A DNA stretch of 64,000 nt from Rhodococcus sp. B7740 (GTDB lineage Bacteria > Actinomycetota > Actinomycetes > Mycobacteriales > Mycobacteriaceae), in contig NZ_CP010797.1 of the NCBI RefSeq assembly GCF_000954115.1, forward strand, positions 310,001 through 374,000. The letters are read 5' to 3'. The position numbers and the translations under genes were made by a program. Positions 18,837-27,594 of the stretch are shown here, piece after piece; the first letter of the stretch is position 1, and every line of letters starts with the position of its first letter. The notes under the pieces were generated by a model that saw nothing but the letters and a program-made list of their open reading frames with translations, searched no databases and was not told the origin of the DNA.

Positions 18837-20198
18837 ATGGCAATTATTGGTATAGCGATCGAATCTGGCTCGATGCAGACAGTGCTGTTGGAGCCGACCT
18901 CGGGCGAGGTTCTCGCCGACCGGACGACCCCGCTCGATCCCGACGCCGCCTCGGTTCTCACCGCCGCGATCGAGACGATGCGCAGCGAGGCGGCGACGCT
19001 CGACGAAGACGTGGACGCAGTGGCAGTGGTGTATCGAACCGAGGAGGAACGCGCGGAGTTCGCGGATGCCCTCGGCGACGAACCCGCAGTGCTGTCGTCG
19101 GTGACCGAGTCGTTCCTCGGCTGGCTGGCAACCTCGGAAGAATTCGCCGACGCGAAGACAGTGCTTCTGTACTACATGGGCGACACGGGCGTCTCCATTT
19201 CTCTCGCCGACGCAGCCGACGCCTCGATCACGCCGGCGAAGACTGCTGCGCTGGACTCGATGTCGCCCGAGCGCATCGGCAGCACCATCCCCTTGGCGTG
19301 GGAAGTGGTCGATCAATCCGGCAAGAAGCCCGAGTTCGTTGCGTTGTTCGGCGACCGGTCCAGTAGTCGAGACCTGGTCGACATCCTGTCCCTCGGACTC
19401 GGCGTTCCCGTCGCGCGCGTGGGTGATGCGGACCAGGTCGCAGCGCGGGGAGCTGCGCTGCTGGCGCATCAGGAGGAGCCGACAGCAGTGGCCGCACCGC
19501 CGGTGGCGACCGAGGAGCCGGAGCAGGTCGAGGCCGTCGAGACCGAGGTCGTGGAAGCGGACGAGATCGACGCCCGGATCGCCTTAGTCGAGGCCGCGGA
19601 GTCCGATCCAGAGGTAGCGGCGGACGCGGATGTCGACAGGGTGGTAGCGCCGCTTCCGGTGCCTGCCGTGTCGTCGGTCGTCGGGGCCGAGCCGGCCCGG
19701 TCGGCAGGCTCCGGGCGCAAGCTCGTGTTCGCCGCAGTGCTGCTGGCCGGGGTGCTCTCCGCAGGTGTCGCGGTCGCTGCGACGTTGCCGGATGAATCGG
19801 AGACGACTGCCGAACAGAGTGTCGATCGACGCGACGCCGGTACGGATCTGGTGGGAGCGACTCGGCAGGCGGACCCCACCGCGTCCGACCCGGTTGCGGT
19901 CGTCGTTCCACCGGCACCGGATATTGCGCCCCCGACCGAGGCGATTCCCCCGACAGTGGACCCGTGGGCGGTTGTCGAGCCCGCACCGACCACTGAGCCT
20001 TGGGTGACACAGGATCCGCCACGTCAGGCCGTGGCGGCTCCGCAGCCGGCAACGACCACGGTGGCCCCTCCGCAATTCACCGTTCCCGTTCCCATTCCGG
20101 AGCCGGGTAAGTCGCCCGAACAGCTCGAACAGGAAGCGTGGGATCGGCACTGGCAGCAAACCGGTGAGTGGATTCATCAGGAGCTCTCCGGCGGCTGA
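18837..20198 (+). CDS. DUF7159-like single-pass membrane protein
   Basis: A 453-residue protein in three parts. The N-terminal domain (about 1-200) opens with MAIIGIAIESGSMQTVLLEP and resembles actin-fold (ASKHA-like) pseudo-ATPase domains of the DUF7159 type found in mycolata. Next are an acidic linker and one transmembrane helix (about 297-317). A Pro/Thr-rich outer region ends in a short conserved tail around QLEQEAWDRHWQQTGEW. The arrangement suggests a cytoplasmic sensing domain joined to a surface segment; function is unknown. ATG 18837 has GGGAG just upstream; an in-frame ATG at 18798 is less likely. Confidence 0.7.
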   Translation: MAIIGIAIESGSMQTVLLEPTSGEVLADRTTPLDPDAASVLTAAIETMRSEAATLDEDVDAVAVVYRTEEERAEFADALGDEPAVLSSVTESFLGWLATSEEFADAKTVLLYYMGDTGVSISLADAADASITPAKTAALDSMSPERIGSTIPLAWEVVDQSGKKPEFVALFGDRSSSRDLVDILSLGLGVPVARVGDADQVAARGAALLAHQEEPTAVAAPPVATEEPEQVEAVETEVVEADEIDARIALVEAAESDPEVAADADVDRVVAPLPVPAVSSVVGAEPARSAGSGRKLVFAAVLLAGVLSAGVAVAATLPDESETTAEQSVDRRDAGTDLVGATRQADPTASDPVAVVVPPAPDIAPPTEAIPPTVDPWAVVEPAPTTEPWVTQDPPRQAVAAPQPATTTVAPPQFTVPVPIPEPGKSPEQLEQEAWDRHWQQTGEWIHQELSGG

Positions 20199-20223
20199 CG
20201 GTGAACGGTTCGTATGACGAGTG

Positions 20224-20256
20224 ATGACAGACTGGCTACGGCCCGTCTGTCATTTT
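20224..20256 (+). terminator. terminator-like hairpin before the M20 peptidase gene
   Basis: ATGACAGAC pairs perfectly with GTCTGTCAT over a 12-base loop and runs into TTTT. It follows the DUF7159-like gene by 25 bases and ends about 17 bases before the next start codon, so it is either a terminator or a leader attenuator. Confidence 0.6.
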
Positions 20257-20272
20257 CTCGTTTGGAGGATTC

Positions 20273-21652
20273 ATGCCCGCCGATTCGCGACCCGTCGACG
20301 TTCGATCTGCAATCGCGTCGCAGATGCCCCGAGCGAAATCGGAGCTGGCAGAGTTGGTCCGGTTCGCCTCGGTGCACGATCCTCGGCAGTTTCCGGTCGA
20401 GGAATGCACCGGTGCGGCGCAGTGGGTGCAACGGGCATTCGTCGACGCGGGAATTCCCGACGTCCAACTGATCGAGACGGTCGACGGCTCACTGGCGGTC
20501 GTCGGTTCGCGGCCGGCTCGCGCGGGAGCGCCGACCGTTCTGCTGTACTCGCACTACGACGTTCAACCTCCGGGTGACCGAACACTGTGGAACAGTGAAC
20601 CTTTCGAGCTGACCGAACGGGACGGCCGTTGGTACGGGCGGGGTTCGGCGGACTGCAAGGGCAACGTGATCATGCATTTGCTGGCGCTACGGGCACTGGG
20701 GGAGTCACTCGACGTCGGCGTGCGCATCATCTGCGAGGGTTCGGAAGAGATGGGCACGGGCGGGTTGGAAGCGCTCGTGGAGCAGCGACCCGAACTGTTC
20801 GTCGCAGACATGGTCGTCATCGGCGATACCGGGAACACGAAGGTGGGATCGCCGACGGTGACGACCACGCTTCGCGGTATCGCGAATGTAGTAGTGCACG
20901 TGGAAACGCTTGCAGGAGAAGTGCATTCCGGAATGTACGGCGGTCCTGCTCCCGATGCGCTCGCAGCCTTGGTGCAGGTGCTCTCCACGTTGCGGAACGA
21001 GCAGGGAGACACCGTCGTCGATGGTCTGGACGGAACGCAGACCTGGGACGGGGTCCCGTACGACGCCGAGCAGTTCCGTGCCGATGCCGGGGTGCTCGAC
21101 GGCGTCGGGCTGGCCGGCTCGGGCTCGGTCGCGGAGGCGGTGTGGGCGCGGCCCGCTCTGACGATCCTGGGGATCGACTGTCCACCGGTGGTGGGGTCTG
21201 CTGCTGCGATCTCGCCTCGTGCGTCGGCACGGCTCAATCTGCGGGTACCGCCTGGAACGGATCCGCAGCGGGCTCAGGATGCCCTGGTGGCTCATCTGGA
21301 GGCGCGTACGCCGTGGAATGCGCGCGTCACCGTCGAGCGTGAAGCGATCGGATCGCCGTTTCGAGCCGGGACCGACGGGCCGGGATATGCGGCGCTGTCC
21401 GAGGCGTTGGCGGAGGCATTCGGGCATCCCATGGGGACGGCTGGCCAAGGTGGGTCGATTCCGCTGTGCAACGCGCTGGCTCAGGTGTTGCCGGACGCCG
21501 AGATCGTGCTGATGGGCGTCGAGGAACCTCGGTGTCGGATCCACGCTCCCAACGAGAGCGTGGATCCGTCGGAAATCGAGAAGATGGCCGTCGCCGAGGC
21601 GTTGTTCCTGCAGCGACTGGCCGGGTCCGGCAGTGAGGACTCAGACAGCTAG
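20273..21652 (+). CDS. M20-family dipeptidase
   Basis: A 459-residue zinc peptidase of the M20/M25/M40 group, cutting dipeptides or N-acyl amino acids. Visible metal and catalytic residues are His94 and Asp96 in SHYDVQPP, Asp127 in GRGSADCKG, Glu158/Glu159 in CEGSEEMGTGG, and a late His in CRIHAPNES. The dimerisation domain lies between. GGAGG stands six bases before the ATG. It corresponds to Rv2522c and its end overlaps the convergent bcp gene by 12 bases, as expected from the conserved order. Confidence 0.92.
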   Translation: MPADSRPVDVRSAIASQMPRAKSELAELVRFASVHDPRQFPVEECTGAAQWVQRAFVDAGIPDVQLIETVDGSLAVVGSRPARAGAPTVLLYSHYDVQPPGDRTLWNSEPFELTERDGRWYGRGSADCKGNVIMHLLALRALGESLDVGVRIICEGSEEMGTGGLEALVEQRPELFVADMVVIGDTGNTKVGSPTVTTTLRGIANVVVHVETLAGEVHSGMYGGPAPDALAALVQVLSTLRNEQGDTVVDGLDGTQTWDGVPYDAEQFRADAGVLDGVGLAGSGSVAEAVWARPALTILGIDCPPVVGSAAAISPRASARLNLRVPPGTDPQRAQDALVAHLEARTPWNARVTVEREAIGSPFRAGTDGPGYAALSEALAEAFGHPMGTAGQGGSIPLCNALAQVLPDAEIVLMGVEEPRCRIHAPNESVDPSEIEKMAVAEALFLQRLAGSGSEDSDS

Positions 21653-22114
21653 ATCGCGGCGAAGCTTGGCGACGTGGCCGGTGGCCCGGACGTTGTACTG
21701 CGCCACCTCGATCTTGCCTGCCTCGTCGACGAGGAACGTGGAGCGAATGACGCCCTCGTAGACCTTGCCGTAGTTCTTCTTCTCCCCGAATGCGCCCCAC
21801 GCCTGCAACGTCGTCTTCTCCTCGTCGGAGAGCAGGGGGAACGTCAGCTCTTCCTTGTCGCGGAACTTGGCGAGCTTGGCTGGCTTATCGGGGGAGATGC
21901 CGATGACTTCCAGGCCTTCTCCGTTGAGCTCGGCAAGGCTGTCCCGGAAGTCGCAGGCCTGCTTGGTGCAGCCGGGGGTGCTCGCGGCGGGGTAGAAGTA
22001 CACGATCACCTTCTTGCCTGCATAGTCGGCGAGAGAGACGTCGTTGCCGTCGGCATCGGGCAGGGTGAACGCCGGAGCGGTGTCGCCCGGCTCGAGCTTG
22101 ATGTATTCGGTCAC
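21641..22114 (-). CDS. bcp: peroxiredoxin, Bcp/PrxQ type
   Basis: A 157-residue thiol peroxidase that reduces hydrogen peroxide and organic hydroperoxides. The peroxidatic Cys49 lies in STPGCTKQAC, and Cys54 five residues on is the resolving cysteine, the atypical two-Cys arrangement of PrxQ. It corresponds to Rv2521 and is divergent from the DUF3618 gene, with a 77-base gap for both promoters. Confidence 0.94.
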   Translation of the reverse strand: MTEYIKLEPGDTAPAFTLPDADGNDVSLADYAGKKVIVYFYPAASTPGCTKQACDFRDSLAELNGEGLEVIGISPDKPAKLAKFRDKEELTFPLLSDEEKTTLQAWGAFGEKKNYGKVYEGVIRSTFLVDEAGKIEVAQYNVRATGHVAKLRRDLAV

Positions 22115-22191
22115 CGCACGAGACTATCGAAATGTCGTCGTGCTCTAGGCTCGACTGCGACCGAGACTATTTGCAACAAGTTGGAGGACAC

Positions 22192-22413
22192 GTGGCCAAG
22201 GACACCGACCGGATCGAGCGCGAGATCGAGGCCGCTCGCAATCAGCTCGCCAGCACCCTGGACGAGCTGAGCGTCCGTGCCAGCCCAAAGAACATCGTCG
22301 CCAATACCAAGCAGTCCGTGGTGGCCAAGCTCAACGAGCCGGCAGTGAAGTTCACTCTCCTCGGAGTCGGCGCAGTGGTGGCAGTTCTCGTGGTTCGCCG
22401 GATCTTCAACTGA
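22192..22413 (+). CDS. DUF3618 small membrane protein
   Basis: A 73-residue protein: a charged amphipathic helix (DRIEREIEAARNQLASTLDE) followed by one transmembrane segment near the C terminus. It matches Rv2520c and the DUF3618 family, of unknown function. GTG 22192 is the start because GGAGG lies five bases before it. It is the last gene of the block that is syntenic with mycobacteria before the accessory stretch. Confidence 0.85.
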   Translation: MAKDTDRIEREIEAARNQLASTLDELSVRASPKNIVANTKQSVVAKLNEPAVKFTLLGVGAVVAVLVVRRIFN

Positions 22414-22505
22414 GTCAGCAGGCGCTCCGACCAGCCGATTTCACATCTGGCGGTATCTGCTGTTAATGTTTCTCCCGCACCGCAGAGAACACGCGGTGCG
22501 GATCG

Positions 22506-22579
22506 GCGCCATTAGCTCAGTTGGTTAGAGCAGCTGACTCTTAATCAGCGGGTCCGGGGTTCGAATCCCTGATGGCGCA
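22506..22579 (+). tRNA. tRNA-Lys (anticodon CUU)
   Basis: A 74-base cloverleaf with acceptor GCGCCAT/ATGGCGC, D-arm TAGCTCAGTTGGTTAGAGC, anticodon stem GCTGA/TCAGC around loop CTCTTAA (anticodon CUU), and T-arm GGGGTTCGAATCCCT. The full CCA is not encoded. An intrinsic terminator follows. Confidence 0.97.
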
Positions 22580-22586
22580 CAACAGA

Positions 22587-22627
22587 TGCCCTTGCCAGTG
22601 ATTTCACTGGCAAGGGCACTTTTGTTT
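22587..22627 (+). terminator. intrinsic terminator of tRNA-Lys
   Basis: TGCCCTTGCCAGTGA pairs perfectly with TCACTGGCAAGGGCA over a two-base gap, followed by CTTTTGTTTTG. It is the strongest hairpin-plus-T-tract in the window. Confidence 0.9.
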
Positions 22628-22741
22628 TGTTTCTCGCCTCGAACCGCTGGTCGCGGCCAGACACAGAATGTGGCATGAACAACTCCGCGCCGAAGGCACC
22701 CTTCCACGACGTTCGGGCTGGATCTCCGCGCTCGATGGGAA

Positions 22742-23941
22742 TCATTCGCCCGTGAAGAGCTCATCGGGCAATTCTGTTCCGACCTCGAGGTCGATGAACT
22801 CGATGGTCTGGAACGTCGTGTGCCGTCTCAGCGCGATCCCGGTCTCGGAATCGAAGGCCACTGAACTCGGAAGACCTTGCCAGCCGGACGGTAGATCGAA
22901 TTGCCAAGCCGGTCGCCCGCCGACTTCGACAGCGACACCCTCCGTCTCCTCGGCAAGCAGCGTGCTGAGTTCGACATCCCAATTTTTCTGCAGGTCGACC
23001 AGCGAATCAGGATGAACCCTCAGGCCCATCGGTGGCGCGTCCTTCACCAGAACTCCATCGACTCGTGACCAGATGTTCTGACGGTAGTCGCTGACGAACC
23101 GAACTCCGTACTCGTCTTCGAGTAGGTACGAGCGAAGCGGGCGATACCAGAAGCGAACCTCCGCTACTTGACCCTCCGTCGTCTCACTCGCTCGCCCATG
23201 CCGCGACAGTCGGTACGACTTTTGGTAGCGGTCGACGACAGCAGCCCAGGATGATTCGGACTCGAATGTTCTGGGTTGAGCGGGCGGCAGGGCGGGACCT
23301 GTCCGAACCACCACGACACCGAATATCCCCGTCGCCAGTACCTCACGGCTGACCCGCGACTGAGTCAGATGATCCGCCAACGCGAAAGACCCGGCCACGG
23401 CGGGAAAACCCTTGTTTCGGGGCGGCGGACCATCGATTCCTACTCCGCCGATGGTGCGCGCGGCATCGATTACCGACTTCGGTGCTACCGCTTCCTCGAG
23501 GTCGTAGTGATACGGATCGAAGTCGGCCACGATCTGCCCATTCGACCACCAAACAAACCGCTCTCCTGAACCAAGACTGCTGTGCGACACTATGTCTCGG
23601 CCTCGAAACAGTGGTTCCAAGTACGTCCCAGTCGCTGCTACGTACTGGGAATTCTGTTGGACGAGCAGAACGTTGTTGCCACCGAGATCGATGACGCCGA
23701 CGAGTTGTGTGTTCAGGCCATCTGTCTTTCGAGCCGCGTCCAGATCCCATTCGGCAAACACGAGATCCTTGACGCCCGATGCCGTGACACGCTCACTGTC
23801 GTCGGCCTGAAGCGCCTGGATGGCTTCCGATGGCGACGCCGCGCACACTATCGTCGAGACGTATCCGCTTCCGATCCAGCCCTCGTACTGGGCAGGAATG
23901 AACATGTAATCCTGGAACGATCGCATACCACACGGTCTCAT
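22742..23941 (-). CDS. DUF6461-type protein with extra C-terminal domain
   Basis: A protein of about 399 residues. Its first half (to about residue 175) resembles the DUF6461 family: SEAIQAL, the paired beta strands LVGVIDLGGNNVLLVQ, and GERFVWWSNGQIVADFDP. The second half is a beta-rich region ending in SVAFDSETGIALRR and FIDLEVG, which I do not recognise. The start is uncertain: ATG 23941, 23926 or 23905, the last having AGGA four bases before it. DUF6461 proteins have no known biochemical role. It is the first gene of the accessory stretch, next to tRNA-Lys. Confidence 0.6.
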   Translation of the reverse strand: MRPCGMRSFQDYMFIPAQYEGWIGSGYVSTIVCAASPSEAIQALQADDSERVTASGVKDLVFAEWDLDAARKTDGLNTQLVGVIDLGGNNVLLVQQNSQYVAATGTYLEPLFRGRDIVSHSSLGSGERFVWWSNGQIVADFDPYHYDLEEAVAPKSVIDAARTIGGVGIDGPPPRNKGFPAVAGSFALADHLTQSRVSREVLATGIFGVVVVRTGPALPPAQPRTFESESSWAAVVDRYQKSYRLSRHGRASETTEGQVAEVRFWYRPLRSYLLEDEYGVRFVSDYRQNIWSRVDGVLVKDAPPMGLRVHPDSLVDLQKNWDVELSTLLAEETEGVAVEVGGRPAWQFDLPSGWQGLPSSVAFDSETGIALRRHTTFQTIEFIDLEVGTELPDELFTGE

Positions 23942-24337
23942 GTTGACGTTTTCAGACAATCCGAATGGAGCTCCGCGTCTGTCCTGATCAAGCGGGGATG
24001 TGGACTCTTGCGCACGATGAAGTGAAGTCGAGCGCGGCGAAGACAATCCCGGGTGGGGCTGTCGAATGTCCTTGCCACGCAGACGAGGAGTGCTGACGAG
24101 ACTGGTCGAACGGGTACCTTGCACATGTCGCAGTCGGCTGCGGCTACCCGCATCGCAGATGCACTCGGGCGCACTACGGCAACAGTTTCCGGTATGGCGA
24201 ACCGAATATTTTCTTCGTCCTGCGGCTGCCAGTAGCGTGCCCAGTCCGTCACGGATCCGCACCATCGTCGATTGTCCGACCCATGCTGCATGATCGCCGT
24301 GAACCGCAACTGATGGTCAGTCGAAAGGAAGCTCTCC
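23942..24337. other. intergenic region between divergent genes
   Basis: About 400 bases between the DUF6461-type gene and the monooxygenase gene. Several short open frames cross it on both strands, but none has a recognisable protein or a convincing start. AAAGGAA near 24325 is the ribosome binding site of the downstream gene. Confidence 0.5.
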
Positions 24338-24661
24338 ATGGCAGCCGAAACCGCCGTCCTGTCCGGTGTCACCGTCATCGTCTCTCACAAGACCCTGCCG
24401 AACCAGCGCGACGCCGTCCGAGCCCTCTGGGAAAAGCACATGGCACCGGCCGTCCTCGACAACCCCGGACATCTCGCCTACTACTACGGTCTCGACGTCG
24501 ACGATCCCGATGGCATCACAGCCTTCCAGCACTACCGCACCGCCGAAGACGCGCTCACGTTTCTCCAGCAACCCGCTTACCGGGCGTACGAACGTGAGGT
24601 GGCACCGTTGTTGGCCGGCGCACCACAGGTGCGCAGCCTCGTCCCGACGTGGATCAAGTAG
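24338..24661 (+). CDS. antibiotic biosynthesis monooxygenase (ABM) domain protein
   Basis: A 107-residue single-domain protein of the dimeric alpha/beta-barrel ABM group, which includes cofactor-free quinol and heme-type monooxygenases. The family features are VTVIVSHKTLPNQRDAVRALW, HLAYYYGLDVDDPDG and FQHYRTAEDALTFLQQPAY. No catalytic residue can be named with certainty. AAGGAA lies seven bases before the ATG. It is alone on its strand before the lipase-type gene. Confidence 0.8.
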   Translation: MAAETAVLSGVTVIVSHKTLPNQRDAVRALWEKHMAPAVLDNPGHLAYYYGLDVDDPDGITAFQHYRTAEDALTFLQQPAYRAYEREVAPLLAGAPQVRSLVPTWIK

Positions 24662-24770
24662 GTAAGTAGCGCCATGATCGTGATGGCGATCCGTGCACGC
24701 GGCCACCGCACTTGTTGCGGCGGAGCAGCGAATGCGGATTGGTGCGCAGCGCCGCATACTTGCTCGTGAG

Positions 24771-25952
24771 ATGAAACTCCCATGGGTCACCTTCGCTTCG
24801 TTCGCCCTTGCCGGGGCGCTCGTCATGTCGGCTGCACCCGTCTCGGCGGCTCCCGTCGCTGCCGATTTCTACGGAGCGCCCGTCGTCGGCCTGGAGGCGT
24901 ATGCACCCGGGTCCATCGTGCGCCGAGAATCAGTGCCGCAGCTCGACCTCCTGGGAGCACGCACCGAACGCATTCTGTATCGATCGGCCGATCCCCGCGA
25001 TCGTGCGGTGGCGGTGTCGGGGCTTCTGGTGACACCGACTCGGGCGTGGGACGGTGCCGGACCCCGGCCCGTGATCGCCTATGCGCCAGGAAGTTACGGG
25101 GTTGCCGATCGTTGCTCGGGGTCGACCGAGCAGGGACTGACAACCACGATGCCGGCACTGCTCCCACTGCTGGCGCAGGGGTACCAGGTGGTCACGACGG
25201 ACTACCAAGGGCTCGGAACCCCGGGTGAGTACGAGTTCCTGGGCCGGGTCGCCGGCGCCCGTGCACTGCTGGACGCGGCACGGGCCGCAGCACATGAGAC
25301 CGGCGCGCCCGTCGTGCTCTACGGATACTCGGCGGGCGGCGTCGCATCGGCCGCCGCCGCAGAGCTCGCATCCACCTACGCGCCCGAGTTGTCCGTGGTC
25401 GGGGCCTTCGTCGGTGCCGCTCCGACCGATCCGGTGGTCCGCGTCGAAGGCCAGGACGGCTCCGCATGGGCCGCGACGATGCTGTACACGATCGACGGTC
25501 TGATCGGCGCACACCCCGACCTCGCCGACCGGATCCGCGCCCTCTTCAACGATCGCGGACGTGCGGCACTCGATGCGGCACAGGACTTCTGTACCACCGA
25601 CGCGCTCGCGTACGGACCGCTGCGATCCGAGGATCTGACTGCTGACGGCTCGTCCCTGGGAGAATTGATGACCGGGCCCGTGCTGGGGCCACTGACCGTG
25701 GCGAACACCGTCGGGTTCACCGCGCCCGTCGCGCCCGTGATGATCGTGCACGGCGTCCACGACGCGTCCGTCGAGATCGAGCAGAGCCGACTGCTCGCGC
25801 AGCGTTGGCGCGCCGCGGGTGCCGTGGACATCACCGTCCGCGAGTTCGATTTCGGAACCGAGCTCGTTCCGGAGTTCGACCACACGGCCACGAACGTCGC
25901 TGCCTACCCCGAGGTGATCGGATGGATCGATCGACTTGTCGCGCAGGCGTGA
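24771..25952 (+). CDS. secretory lipase-family alpha/beta hydrolase
   Basis: A 393-residue secreted hydrolase. The N terminus is a signal peptide (hydrophobic residues about 7-24, cleavage near SAA). The body fits the LIP secretory lipase family: APGSYGVADRC, DYQGLGTPG, the nucleophile elbow GYSAGG, and a late Asp and His in HGVHDASV and FDHTATN. ATG 24771 is used because the signal peptide begins there; there is no strong ribosome binding site. The substrate is probably acylglycerols or other esters. Confidence 0.85.
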   Translation: MKLPWVTFASFALAGALVMSAAPVSAAPVAADFYGAPVVGLEAYAPGSIVRRESVPQLDLLGARTERILYRSADPRDRAVAVSGLLVTPTRAWDGAGPRPVIAYAPGSYGVADRCSGSTEQGLTTTMPALLPLLAQGYQVVTTDYQGLGTPGEYEFLGRVAGARALLDAARAAAHETGAPVVLYGYSAGGVASAAAAELASTYAPELSVVGAFVGAAPTDPVVRVEGQDGSAWAATMLYTIDGLIGAHPDLADRIRALFNDRGRAALDAAQDFCTTDALAYGPLRSEDLTADGSSLGELMTGPVLGPLTVANTVGFTAPVAPVMIVHGVHDASVEIEQSRLLAQRWRAAGAVDITVREFDFGTELVPEFDHTATNVAAYPEVIGWIDRLVAQA

Positions 25953-25974
25953 TGCGACGCGCAACAGGTAGTAA

Positions 25975-25988
25975 GTGATGTAGATCAC
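25975..25988. promoter_or_regulatory. Crp/GlxR-type operator
   Basis: GTGATGTAGATCAC is a GTGA-N6-TCAC site with a perfect 5-bp palindrome, matching the TGTGA-N6-TCACA consensus except at the outer bases. It lies 138 bases upstream of the small basic gene at 26126. Confidence 0.5.
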
Positions 25989-26125
25989 CCGTGACCGATG
26001 TGCGCTTGCTCGCCTTCGATTCGACTCACTTTCGACAGCTACCAGGTGCAAGGCGTACCGGAAAGCCTGCTGCTTCCGATAGCGGACCGACAGAACATGA
26101 TTACCACTGGAAACGAGGCCACACC

Positions 26126-26242
26126 ATGAGCAACCGCAGAAGTCTCTCCAGCCGACTCTTCGAGGGTCTAGGCCGCATCACTTGGGGCTACGGCAAGCGA
26201 AAGCTGGAGGAACGGCGCGCACGCAAGCGCGGACAGCGATAG
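26126..26242 (+). CDS. small basic protein, 38 residues
   Basis: A possible small protein with a C-terminal Arg/Lys-rich helix (KLEERRARKRGQR). GAGG lies seven bases before the ATG. No family is recognised, and the size makes the call tentative. Confidence 0.4.
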   Translation: MSNRRSLSSRLFEGLGRITWGYGKRKLEERRARKRGQR

Positions 26243-26293
26243 GCCGAACGGTGGGTGTCCGATTTCGGCACCCTCGGTCGGTACGGTGCAGGG

Positions 26294-26464
26294 ATGGACG
26301 GATTCGAGGTAGGCGACGGAGTCACACCGCTGATCGGGCCCATGGCAGGTATGTACGGAACCGTGGTCTGGTTCTACGAGGACAAGCAACAGTTGCTCGT
26401 TCGCTTCGGCGCTTCCCAGCAGATGTACTACGCGGAGGACGAGCTGAAACGATGGGGTGAGTAG
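26294..26464 (+). CDS. small KOW/SH3-like protein, 56 residues
   Basis: A small protein whose sequence VTPLIGPMAGMYGTVVWFY followed by LLVRFGASQQMYYAEDELKRW looks like a small beta-barrel of the KOW/SH3 type, where a short loop turns a strand pair and ends in a helix. No role can be given. The ATG at 26294 is used; GTG at 26255 would add 13 residues. Confidence 0.5.
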   Translation: MDGFEVGDGVTPLIGPMAGMYGTVVWFYEDKQQLLVRFGASQQMYYAEDELKRWGE

Positions 26465-26546
26465 TCGCCGGCTCGACCCAGATCGGAATAATTGAATCTT
26501 CACCGATGCTGATGGAGTCGACCAACCCGAATCGAAAGGTCCCACC

Positions 26547-27575
26547 ATGCATCTGGGCGTAGACAGCTTCGTCTCTTCCGTGACCGATCCGACCGACGGC
26601 CGGGTGATCGCTCCCGAGGAGCGAATGGGTCACCTGCTGGAAGAGATCGCCCTCGCGGATCAGGTCGGGCTCTACTCGTTCGGCATCGGCGAGCATCACC
26701 GCAGCGAGTACTACGATTCGGCTCCGTCGATCATTCTTGCCGCAGCAGCCGCGCGCACCGAGAACATCCGACTCGGCAGCGCAGTCAAGGTGCTCAGCGC
26801 AGACGATCCGGTACGGGTGTTCCAGGAGTTCGCCACCCTGGATCTGATCTCCAAGGGCCGGATCGACCTGGTCGTGGGACGTGGATCCTTCACCGAATCC
26901 TTCCCTCTGTTCGGCCTCGACCTGGCCGATTACGACTCGCTCTTCGCCGAGAAGCTCGACCTCCTGCTGCAGATCCGCGACAACGTCGAGGTCACCTGGT
27001 CCGGTCGGCACCGCCCGGCACTGACCCGCCAGGGCATCTACCCGCGTCCGCTGCAGGATCCGTTGCCGATCTGGGTCGGCGTCGGTGGTACGCCTGAATC
27101 CTTCGCTCGCGCAGGGCTTCTCGGGCTCCCTCTGATGATTGCCATCATCGGCGGAGAACCTCGACAGTTCGCCCCGCTCGTCGATCTGTACCGTCGCGCC
27201 GGAGCGCAGGCGGGCCACCCGCCGGAGCAGCTGAAGGTGGGTCTGCACGTGTTCGGCTTCGTCGCCGAGACCACGACGGCCGCAGCCGACACCATCTACC
27301 CCGGCTGGAACGAGATGTTCACCAAGATCTCTCGGGAACGTGGATTCGCTCGGCCCAGCCGGCAACAGTTCGATGCCACCTCCGGTCCCAACGGTGCGTT
27401 CTTCATGGGAGATCCGAAGACGGTGGCGGACAAGATCCTGCGAGTGAGCGATCAACTGGGAGGTGTGGACCGGCTGTCGTTGCAGATGACCAATCCGCGA
27501 CTGGCGCACAGTGACCTGTTGCGCGGGATCGAACTCCTCGGCACCGAGGTCGCTCCTCTGGTCGCAGGTAGTTAG
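26547..27575 (+). CDS. LLM-class flavin-dependent oxidoreductase
   Basis: A 342-residue TIM-barrel oxidoreductase of the luciferase-like family, using FMN or F420. Landmarks are GIGEHHRSEYYDSAP for substrate and cofactor contacts, IRLGSAV, the RIDLVVGRGSF strand, and the C-terminal MGDPKTVADKI helix. The substrate is unknown. GAAAGG lies seven bases before the ATG. It converges with the enoyl-CoA hydratase gene 19 bases downstream. Confidence 0.88.
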   Translation: MHLGVDSFVSSVTDPTDGRVIAPEERMGHLLEEIALADQVGLYSFGIGEHHRSEYYDSAPSIILAAAAARTENIRLGSAVKVLSADDPVRVFQEFATLDLISKGRIDLVVGRGSFTESFPLFGLDLADYDSLFAEKLDLLLQIRDNVEVTWSGRHRPALTRQGIYPRPLQDPLPIWVGVGGTPESFARAGLLGLPLMIAIIGGEPRQFAPLVDLYRRAGAQAGHPPEQLKVGLHVFGFVAETTTAAADTIYPGWNEMFTKISRERGFARPSRQQFDATSGPNGAFFMGDPKTVADKILRVSDQLGGVDRLSLQMTNPRLAHSDLLRGIELLGTEVAPLVAGS

Positions 27576-27594
27576 CGCTGCGCTGGCGGCTCGG

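Noticed and set aside
23938..24378. Short open frames between the DUF6461-type and ABM genes
   Set aside because: Several overlap on both strands with no ribosome binding site or family similarity.
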